Origin: Planctomycetota bacterium
GTDB lineage: Bacteria > Planctomycetota > Phycisphaerae > Phycisphaerales > SM1A02
Assembly (NCBI GenBank): GCA_024226535.1
Contig: JAAELP010000400.1
Coordinates: forward strand, 1 to 64,000
Length of the DNA stretch: 64,000 bases
Direction: 5' to 3'
Shown here: piece by piece, positions 58,134-64,000 of the stretch
How the letters are laid out: every line of letters begins with the position of its first letter
How positions within the stretch are numbered: the first letter of the stretch is position 1
The notes under the pieces: model-generated
The model's input: only the letters and a program-made list of their open reading frames with translations
Databases searched by the model: none
Told to the model about the DNA's origin: nothing
Made by a program: the position numbers and the translations under genes

Positions 58134-59234
58134 ATGCGCGTCCTCTGCGCCCCGGACAGCTTCAAGGAAACGCTTTCCGCCGCCGACGCCGCGGCGGCGC
58201 TGGCGGCCGGTGCCGAGCAGGCCGGCGCCGGCGTAATCGCCCAGCGCGTGCCGGTTGCCGACGGCGGCGAGGGCACGCTCGACATCCTCGCGCCGACGAT
58301 GGACGCGGTGGTGCACGCCGCGACGGTAACCGGACCCCGCGGACAGCCCGTCGCCGCGCGATACGCCGTCCAGCGGGCCGGCCCGAACGCGATCGTCGAA
58401 CTTGCCGAGGCGTCGGGGCTCGCGCTCGTTCCCGTCGACGACCGCGACCCGACCCGGACGACGACGTACGGCACCGGCGAGCTCATCGTCCGCGCCGCCG
58501 GGGCCGGCGCGACACGCGTGCTGCTCACGATCGGAGGCAGCGCGACCTGCGACGGTGGCGCGGGCATCGCGCAGGCGCTCGGCGCCCGCTTCTTCGATGA
58601 TCGCGGCGGCGTCCTGACCGAGCCGCTCGCGGGCGGGACGATCGGACGGATCCGGCACGCGGAGCGACCCCCTCGCGTCCCGGAGTTGCGTCTCGCGTGC
58701 GACGTCGACAATCCGCTCTGCGGGCCGCGCGGCGCCGCCGCGGTGTACGGACCACAGAAGGGCGCGACGCCGGAGCAGGTGGAGCGTCTCGACGCCGCGC
58801 TCGCCACGCTTGCCGGCGTCCTCGGCGTGGACCCGAACACCCCCGGCCTCGGCGCCGCCGGCGGTGTCGGCCTGGCGCTGACGTGGCTCGGGGCCGCGCG
58901 CCTCGAGCGAGGGATCGACCTCGTCCTGGAGATGCTCGGTTTCGCCGAACGCTGCCGCGACGCCGACCTCGTGCTCACCGGCGAGGGTCGGCTCGATCGC
59001 CAGTCGCTTCACGGCAAGGCGTGCCTCGGTATCGCCGCCGTCGCCGCGACGCACGGTGTCCCGACGATCGCGATCGTGGGCGCGGCCGGGGAAGGCGCCG
59101 ACGAGTGCGTGGGCGACGGGCGGCTGTCGGGGTACGTGAGCCTGAGCGAGCGCTACGGGCGCGAGCGGGCGATGAGCGAGACGGCGGCGGTGTTGGCGGA
59201 GGCGGCGCGCGAGGTGGTCAGCGGCCGCCGGTAG
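58134..59234 (+). CDS. Glycerate 2-kinase (GlxK/GarK family)
   Basis: 366 residues from ATG 58134 (GTG 58128 is an alternative with AGGG upstream). The start MRVLCAPDSFKETLSAADAAAALAAG, ADGGEGTLDIL, and TIGGSATCDGGAGIAQALG are signature segments, as are GAAGGVGLALTWLGA and VLTGEGRLDRQSLHGKA. It phosphorylates glycerate to 2-phosphoglycerate, returning photorespiratory or glycolate-pathway carbon to glycolysis. It stands alone between the divergent DedA gene and the convergent uridylyltransferase. Confidence 0.92.
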   Translation: MRVLCAPDSFKETLSAADAAAALAAGAEQAGAGVIAQRVPVADGGEGTLDILAPTMDAVVHAATVTGPRGQPVAARYAVQRAGPNAIVELAEASGLALVPVDDRDPTRTTTYGTGELIVRAAGAGATRVLLTIGGSATCDGGAGIAQALGARFFDDRGGVLTEPLAGGTIGRIRHAERPPRVPELRLACDVDNPLCGPRGAAAVYGPQKGATPEQVERLDAALATLAGVLGVDPNTPGLGAAGGVGLALTWLGAARLERGIDLVLEMLGFAERCRDADLVLTGEGRLDRQSLHGKACLGIAAVAATHGVPTIAIVGAAGEGADECVGDGRLSGYVSLSERYGRERAMSETAAVLAEAAREVVSGRR

Positions 59235-59261
59235 GACGGAGCCGGGTCCGCGTCCGCATCC

Positions 59262-60713
59262 TCAGAGGACCAGCTCTTCGCCCCGGCCCACCAGCCTCGG
59301 CAGATCGATGGCGACCAGGTCCTCCATCTCCAGCGCCGTCAGCGGGCTGATCTCGATCTGGGCGTCCACGTGCCCCGCGGCGTCGCGGGGCACCTCCACG
59401 CCGTGCGCCTCGAGCCAGCGACCGGCGCGGTCGCTCTGGAGCTGGTGGCTCGTGGCGGGGCTGTCGTTGCCTCGTCCGTTCTTGATGGGGGCGAACTCGT
59501 CGGTGCGATCGGTTTCGAGCACGAGCGATGACGACGCGAGCGTCAGCGCGTCGAAGATGAACTTCTCGAACTTGACGGCGTTCGGTTCCTCGGGCTCGAC
59601 GGAACTCCCGGTCTCGACGTCGACATGCGGCACCTTCTTGCGCGCGCGGTGGAAGGGCAGCGCCGCATCCGTCCCGGACCCGGCAAGCTGCTCGGCGAAC
59701 GCCACCGAGATCAGGTGCACGGCGATCGAGCCGGCGATGAAGCGAAGCGAGCCGTCAGGCTCCGTGGCCGCGGCGAGATCCGGCGGCAGGTCGGAGTACT
59801 CGACGACCATGGTGCGGCCGCCGGAGCGGGCGAAGACGCCGACGGGCTCGTCGGCCGACCGGCGCGCCACCATCTTGCTTGACATCTCGCCGGAGCTGTC
59901 CGTCGCCCCCGCGTGGAGACCGAGGAAGACCGGGTCGACGATCCGCGTCATGGGGTTGTCGACCTGGAAGTAGCTGATGTGCTCGACGCCGCGCGACCGC
60001 ATGTCGTCGAGGGCGCCGCTCTCGCGCAGGGCGAGAATCGCGCCGCCGTGCCCGTCGGGGTTCAGCGCGATCGAGTCGCGGTCGGCGAGGAGGACCCGCC
60101 CCGTCTCCGCGTCGACGGACGGCATCGTGCCCTGCGGAAAGATCGTGATGTTCTGGCGCAGCAGCCCGAAGCAGTTGTTGTCGGTGAAGAACGCCCGCGT
60201 CGCCGCGTCGTTCTGCGGGCTGGTCATGATGTACCAGGGAATCGTGATGCCGTACTTGCGCTGGGCGGCGATGACCTGCTCGGCGAAGCAGCGAAACAGG
60301 GGCTTGCCCGTCACGACCGTCGCGGGGTACGTCCCCTTCGGACCGTTCCATCCCAGACGCGTTCCCTGGCCGCCGGCGACCGTGAACAGGCCGAGGACCC
60401 CGCGGCGGATGAGATCGAGACCGCGCTTCCGGTGGGTTTGCCCGATCTCGTCGTCGCTCGCGGCTTCAGCCCGCGAGTGGTACGGCGCCGGCTCCAGGTC
60501 GTCGGGCAGCCCAGCCGTTTCGGCGGACGCGGCGTGCGCGCCCAGCAGGCCGGCCAGCTCGTCGAGGTCGAGACGTTCGATCTGCTCGAGGAGGGACCGC
60601 TGCTGGTCCGGCGTCAACTCGTCGTGGAACCGCAGCAGGTGCTCCTGCCCGTGCGCTTCGAGCGCCCGGCGAACGGCGGCAACGTCGATCGTGGTCGTCT
60701 CGTGGTCGCTCAC
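59262..60713 (-). CDS. UDP-sugar / UDP-N-acetylglucosamine pyrophosphorylase (UAP1-type uridylyltransferase)
   Basis: 483 residues from GTG 60713, which overlaps the phoU stop as GTGA; a longer frame to ATG 60740 would overlap phoU by 31 nt. The nucleotidyltransferase motif VAGGQGTRLGWNGPKGTYP (about 118-136) is intact, followed by WYIMTSPQNDAATRAFF, FPQGTMPSVD, NPDGHGG and YFQVDNPMTRIVDP, the eukaryote-like UAP1/AGX pattern, which differs from bacterial GlmU. It would make UDP-GlcNAc (or a related UDP-sugar) from UTP and sugar-1-phosphate. Confidence 0.88.
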   Translation of the reverse strand: MSDHETTTIDVAAVRRALEAHGQEHLLRFHDELTPDQQRSLLEQIERLDLDELAGLLGAHAASAETAGLPDDLEPAPYHSRAEAASDDEIGQTHRKRGLDLIRRGVLGLFTVAGGQGTRLGWNGPKGTYPATVVTGKPLFRCFAEQVIAAQRKYGITIPWYIMTSPQNDAATRAFFTDNNCFGLLRQNITIFPQGTMPSVDAETGRVLLADRDSIALNPDGHGGAILALRESGALDDMRSRGVEHISYFQVDNPMTRIVDPVFLGLHAGATDSSGEMSSKMVARRSADEPVGVFARSGGRTMVVEYSDLPPDLAAATEPDGSLRFIAGSIAVHLISVAFAEQLAGSGTDAALPFHRARKKVPHVDVETGSSVEPEEPNAVKFEKFIFDALTLASSSLVLETDRTDEFAPIKNGRGNDSPATSHQLQSDRAGRWLEAHGVEVPRDAAGHVDAQIEISPLTALEMEDLVAIDLPRLVGRGEELVL

Positions 60714-61393
60714 GACTTCGGCAACTCGGGGGTCGTCCACCCCTCCGGGAGATGACGCACGATCTTGCCCGACTCGAGGTAGATCACCTGCTCGCAGATG
60801 TTCGTGCAGTGGTCGGCGATCCGCTCCAGCGACGCCGTGACGGTGCGAAGCCGGAACGCGAAGCTCACGCTGAACTCGCCGGCCGCGAGCTTCTTCTCGG
60901 CATCGATACCGATCTCGTGCTTGAAGCTCGTGACGGTGTCATCGAACTTGAGCACCTGCTCGGCCAGCCCCACGTTCAGCTCCTCGAGCGCGCGGTTGGC
61001 ATCGCGCAGCATGCCGATCACGCTGTTGGCCATGACGCGGAACGTCGCGGGCACCTCTTCGACCATGATGTCCCCGTACTTCCGAACGACCTCGGCGATG
61101 TCCACCGCGCAGTCGGCGGATCGCTCCAGCTCGTTGTTGACCTTCACGATCGTGAGCACGGACCGGATCTGATGCTCGTCGGCCTCGCCCGTCGCCAGCA
61201 GTGGAATCGAGGCCCGCTCGATCTCCACGTCGACGCGATCGATGATCTCGTCCCCGTCGATGACCGCCGACGCCTTCTCGAGATCCCGGTCGAAGTAGCA
61301 CTCCACGGCGCGCAGCGTCTGCTCGTACACGCGGTGCCCCTGTGTCACCAGGTCGTTCCGCAACCGCCCGAGCTTCTTCGCGAAAGTGGTCAT
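60710..61393 (-). CDS. phoU: Phosphate transport system regulator PhoU
   Basis: 227 residues in two PhoU three-helix repeats, with the metal-cluster acid pairs seen in IDGDEIIDRVDVEIERASIPLLA (repeat 1) and SLERIADHCTNICEQVIYLESGKIV (repeat 2). PhoU dampens PhoR/PhoB signalling and the Pst transporter when phosphate is plentiful. No pst or pho genes are next to it in this window. Its stop is coupled to the uridylyltransferase gene, an unusual neighbour. Confidence 0.94.
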   Translation of the reverse strand: MTTFAKKLGRLRNDLVTQGHRVYEQTLRAVECYFDRDLEKASAVIDGDEIIDRVDVEIERASIPLLATGEADEHQIRSVLTIVKVNNELERSADCAVDIAEVVRKYGDIMVEEVPATFRVMANSVIGMLRDANRALEELNVGLAEQVLKFDDTVTSFKHEIGIDAEKKLAAGEFSVSFAFRLRTVTASLERIADHCTNICEQVIYLESGKIVRHLPEGWTTPELPKS

Positions 61394-61451
61394 CGGTGCT
61401 GCCCGCCGGAGTATACCGACCGAGCGGGCGTCCGCGTGCTAGGCTTCTCGC

Positions 61452-62222
61452 ATGATCCAACTCGGCGTCAACATCGACCACGTCGCCACGATTCGGCAGG
61501 CCCGGCGCACCTACGAGCCGGACCCGGTGTGGGCCGCCGTCGAGGCGCATCTCGGCGGCGCCGACGGCATCACCGTGCACCTCCGGGAGGACCGGCGGCA
61601 CATCCAGGACGAGGACGTTCGCCGGCTCGCCGAGCTGAGCCACATCAAGCTGAACCTGGAGATGGCCGCGACCGACGAGATGGTCGGCGTCGCCCGCTCG
61701 ATCCGCCCGGACGTCGCGATGCTCGTGCCCGAGGGCCGGCAGGAGATCACGACCGAGGGCGGCCTCGACGTGGCCGGCCAGCGGGGCCGGCTGAGCGACG
61801 TCGTCGCCCGCCTCGCCGACGGCGGCATGCTCGTCAGCGCGTTCATCGACGCCGAGCCGGCCCAGGTGGAGGCCGCCCACGCCTGTGCCTTCTCGATCTG
61901 CGAGATCCACACCGGCCCCTACGCCCATGCCTTCTTCAGCCATGGCCGCGACGACGCCCTGCCCCCGGTCGCGGCGGAGCTGGAGAAGATCAAAACGGCC
62001 GGGCGTCTCGTCCGCGATGCCGGCATGCGGTTCAACGCCGGCCATGCCGTGAACTACTACAACGTACAGCCGCTCGCCGCGGTTCCCGGCGTCCGCGAGC
62101 TGCACATCGGTCACAGCATCGTCGCCCGCGCGGTGTACGTGGGTCTCCGGGAGGCGGTCAGCGAGATGAAGCGTCTCATGCGCGAGGCGGTTCGGTCGCA
62201 TGCCGCGGGCGAATCGACATAA
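61452..62222 (+). CDS. pdxJ: Pyridoxine 5'-phosphate synthase PdxJ
   Basis: 256 residues. It begins LGVNIDHVATIRQARRTYEPDPV (catalytic His/Asp region), has GITVHLREDRRHIQDEDV, NLEMAATDEMV, VPEGRQEITTEGGLD, ELHIGHSIVARAVYVGL. It joins 1-deoxy-xylulose-5-phosphate and aminoacetone phosphate to make pyridoxine phosphate in the DXP-dependent vitamin B6 pathway. The length matches the family. It diverges from phoU, with 58 nt between. Confidence 0.96.
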   Translation: MIQLGVNIDHVATIRQARRTYEPDPVWAAVEAHLGGADGITVHLREDRRHIQDEDVRRLAELSHIKLNLEMAATDEMVGVARSIRPDVAMLVPEGRQEITTEGGLDVAGQRGRLSDVVARLADGGMLVSAFIDAEPAQVEAAHACAFSICEIHTGPYAHAFFSHGRDDALPPVAAELEKIKTAGRLVRDAGMRFNAGHAVNYYNVQPLAAVPGVRELHIGHSIVARAVYVGLREAVSEMKRLMREAVRSHAAGEST

Positions 62223-62265
62223 TGGACGCGTCGGGGCACCGGACGGTCCCCGGAAGGAGCGAGCC

Positions 62266-63168
62266 ATGATCCAGTTCCGCGGTGCCTACACCGCGCTCAT
62301 CACGCCGTTCACGGCCGACGGCGGCGCGGTCGACCACGATCGGATCGTCGCCGGCGTCAACCGGCAGGCCGACGGCGGCATCGCCGGCGTGGTGCCGTGC
62401 GGAACGACGGGCGAGACCCCGACGCTCTCGACCGACGAGTACCACCGCGTCATCGAGCACACGATCGCCGCCGCGCGGCAGCGCGGCCTGGCGGTGATCC
62501 CCGGAGCCGGCTCCAACAGCACGGCCCGTGCCGTCGAACAGCACCGCTTCGTGGCGAGCGCCGGCGCCGACGCGGCGCTCCAGGTCACGCCGTACTACAA
62601 CAAGCCCTCGCAGGAGGGCATGTACCGGCACTTCATGGCGATCGCCGACTCCTGCGACCTCCCGATCGTGCTCTACAACATCCCCGGCCGCACCGGTGTC
62701 GCCCTCACCGTGGAGACGATCATCCGTCTCGCCGCCCACCCGAACGTGCAGGCGATCAAGGACGCCACGGGCCGCATCGACATCGCCCCGCAGGTCGTCG
62801 CCGACACCGACCTCGTCGTGCTCAGCGGCGATGATCCCCTCACGCTGCCCCTCGCCCTCGGCGGCGGCAGCGGAGTGATCTCGATCGCCTCGAACCTCGT
62901 GCCGGACCGTGTGGCCATGATGTGCCGCGCGTTCCTCGAGGGCGACTGGGGCACCGCGTGCTCGCTGCACGCGCGGCTCCTGCCTCTCGCCCGCGGCCTG
63001 CTCACGCTCGACACGAACCCCGTGCCGCTGAAGATCGCCATGGCGCGGCTGGGCTGGGACACCGGCGCCGTCCGGCTGCCCCTGTGCCCGCCGGACGACT
63101 CGGTGGTCCGGGCCCTCGACGACCTGCTCGAAGCGCAGCAGGTCCGGGCGGTCGGCGTCCCCGCCTGA
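62266..63168 (+). CDS. dapA: 4-hydroxy-tetrahydrodipicolinate synthase DapA
   Basis: 300 residues from ATG 62266 (GGAAGGAG upstream). Motifs: GAYTALITPF, VPCGTTGETPTLS (Gly-Thr-Thr-Gly-Glu), VTPYYNKPSQEGMYRHF with the catalytic Tyr, LYNIPGRTGV, and the Schiff-base lysine in IKDATGRID. It condenses pyruvate with aspartate semialdehyde, first step of lysine and diaminopimelate synthesis, the latter needed for peptidoglycan. It is 43 nt after pdxJ and 8 nt before the Nudix gene. Confidence 0.95.
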   Translation: MIQFRGAYTALITPFTADGGAVDHDRIVAGVNRQADGGIAGVVPCGTTGETPTLSTDEYHRVIEHTIAAARQRGLAVIPGAGSNSTARAVEQHRFVASAGADAALQVTPYYNKPSQEGMYRHFMAIADSCDLPIVLYNIPGRTGVALTVETIIRLAAHPNVQAIKDATGRIDIAPQVVADTDLVVLSGDDPLTLPLALGGGSGVISIASNLVPDRVAMMCRAFLEGDWGTACSLHARLLPLARGLLTLDTNPVPLKIAMARLGWDTGAVRLPLCPPDDSVVRALDDLLEAQQVRAVGVPA

Positions 63169-63176
63169 GCGCCCCC

Positions 63177-63692
63177 ATGAACGTCGACCACACCACGCTG
63201 CCCTACAAGATCGCGGTCCTCTGCTACCTCTACGACGACGCCGGGCGCGTGCTGCTCCTGCATCGCGTGAAGGAGCCGAACGCCGGGATGTTCTCGCCGA
63301 TCGGCGGCAAGCTCGAAGTGCAGTGCGGCGAGGCCCCGCACGACTGCGCGTTGCGGGAGATCCACGAGGAGGCGGGGATCGCGCTCGCCGACGGCGACGT
63401 GCGGTTGACGGGGATCGTCTCCGAGACCGCCTACGAGGGCCGGACGCACTGGCTGATCTTCCTCTTCGAGGTGACGCGCCCGATCCGGCACGACGAGATC
63501 ACGACGATGGAGATCGACGAGGGCGCGCTGTGCTGGGTGCCCGCCGACGACGTGCCGACCCTCGAGATCCCGCAGACCGATCGCGAGATCATGTGGCCGC
63601 TCGTGCAGCGTCACCGGGGCGGGTTCTTCATGGTGCACGTCGACTGCAGCGTCGAGCCGATGCGGTGGACGCTGCAGGAGTCGTTCACCTGA
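63177..63692 (+). CDS. Nudix hydrolase (8-oxo-dGTP diphosphatase-like)
   Basis: 171 residues from ATG 63177. The Nudix box is GGKLEVQCGEAPHDCALREIHEEAGI (about 42-67); it has the REIHEEAG core and a two-residue longer loop before the first Glu than MutT. A hydrophobic beta core and a C-terminal segment (GGFFMVHVDCS) follow. Such enzymes cleave nucleoside diphosphates linked to X, commonly oxidised dNTPs. Its stop overlaps the convergent downstream gene by 8 nt. Confidence 0.88.
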   Translation: MNVDHTTLPYKIAVLCYLYDDAGRVLLLHRVKEPNAGMFSPIGGKLEVQCGEAPHDCALREIHEEAGIALADGDVRLTGIVSETAYEGRTHWLIFLFEVTRPIRHDEITTMEIDEGALCWVPADDVPTLEIPQTDREIMWPLVQRHRGGFFMVHVDCSVEPMRWTLQESFT

Positions 63693-64000
63693 ACGTGCGG
63701 GCGAGGTGGCGGAACCGCTCATCGTCCCCCGAGCAACGCGGGTGATACTCGACCATGTAGTCCTCGAGGCGACGATGGCGGAATCGCACGGCGCGGGCGA
63801 TGTTGGCGACGAGGTCCTCGTCTCCGTCGGCGGGCCAGAGGTACGGGTGCGTGAGCAACTGGATGCGCGGGTGCGACTGCCCGCGGAACACGCCGCACAT
63901 GCATCCCTCGTACCAGCCCTGGCTGTCGGACAAGTACCTGATGTCGGAGAAGAACGCCTTCTCGTAGCCGTGCCGGATCCCGGGCACCGGCTGGTTCAGG
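63685..64000 (-). CDS. C-terminal fragment of a larger protein, possibly polysaccharide deacetylase-like
   Basis: About 104 codons at the right edge; the reading frame is open beyond base 64000 and an in-frame GTG at 63987 is not a real start. The visible piece reads PGIRHGYEKAFFSDIRYLSDSQGWYEGC, then HPRIQLLTHPYLW. The SDS.G.W followed by (I/L)Q(L/I)LTHP(Y/E)LW pattern recalls the C-terminal part of polysaccharide-deacetylase/capsule-type hydrolases, but the catalytic core is outside the window. Treat the family call as tentative. Confidence 0.45.
   Translation of the reverse strand, partial: LNQPVPGIRHGYEKAFFSDIRYLSDSQGWYEGCMCGVFRGQSHPRIQLLTHPYLWPADGDEDLVANIARAVRFRHRRLEDYMVEYHPRCSGDDERFRHLARTFR

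Noticed and set aside
59262-60740. Uridylyltransferase start at ATG 60740
   Set aside because: It would overlap phoU by 31 nt; GTG 60713 gives a 4-nt GTGA coupling like many other pairs in this window.

Overview
The window is GC-rich, densely coded DNA from a free-living, potentially flagellated Gram-negative bacterium. The gene set points to the phylum Planctomycetota, most likely a Phycisphaerae-like lineage. The supporting features are a sigma-28/FlhF/FlhG flagellar locus beside a type IV pilus-like operon, LamG-type secreted proteins, TPR-sulfotransferases, a FecR-cyclophilin protein, and short palindromic and octamer repeats of a kind I associate with planctomycetes. The phylum call is inference from gene content; no rRNA gene is present. 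I saw no tRNA gene, CRISPR array, transposase gene or prophage.

Layout. (1) 1-9930, leftward: a type IV pilus/type II secretion-like operon in the order PilZ protein, GspE/PilB ATPase, GspF/PilC platform, major pilin-like GspG, FimT/GspH-like, PilV/GspI-like, PilX-like, a 1449-residue secreted LamG/EF-hand protein, and a further prepilin cut by the left edge. (2) 10272-23575, leftward: the flagellar block motA-motB-fliL-fliN-fliO-fliP-fliQ-fliR-flhB-flhA-flhF-flhG-(small membrane protein)-fliA, with candidate sigma-28-like and sigma-70-like promoters. fliM is absent. (3) 23733-28035: a lipid/diacylglycerol kinase-like protein, a FecR-cyclophilin fusion, and the rightward pair of a BamD-like TPR protein and an LptE-like lipoprotein. 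(4) 28227-35821: ftsH, a short uvrC, a cysteine-rich repeat lipoprotein, pyrC, rpsB and tsf. (5) 35844-40257: three tandem TPR-sulfotransferase paralogues, each exactly 489 residues. (6) 40264-50255: a methyltransferase, MscS channel, moaA, beta-barrel protein, DUF368 transporter, nucleotide-sugar dehydratase, dut, an acetyltransferase and a PIG-L deacetylase. (7) 50298-58017, leftward: an unrecognised 678-residue exported protein, a GT4 glycosyltransferase, truA, a pseudo-histidine-kinase/PilZ protein, an unusual adenylate-kinase-like/nucleoside-deoxyribosyltransferase-like fusion, and a DedA protein. (8) 58134-64000: glycerate kinase, a UAP1-type uridylyltransferase, phoU, pdxJ, dapA, a Nudix hydrolase and a fragment of another protein.

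How the parts fit. Regions 1 and 2 are surface-motility machinery. Two PilZ proteins (9466-9930 and 54337-56043) keep recognisable c-di-GMP-binding motifs, so c-di-GMP probably links pili, signalling and perhaps motility. In region 1, the large secreted protein sits where PilY1 sits in proteobacterial minor-pilin operons and carries two EF-hand-type loops, which makes it a candidate pilus-tip adhesin. Most genes overlap by ATGA or GTGA or lie within 30 nt of each other, so the leftward blocks look translationally coupled.

The most unusual items are: an 82-nt complex palindromic repeat forming part of the fliP coding sequence; the three equal-length TPR-sulfotransferases; the AdkA-like/NDT-like fusion with a broken P-loop; the pseudo-kinase/PilZ protein; the FecR-cyclophilin fusion; and a UvrC without its C-terminal HhH domain. 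All functional statements rest on reading the sequence and on family knowledge; no database search was run.
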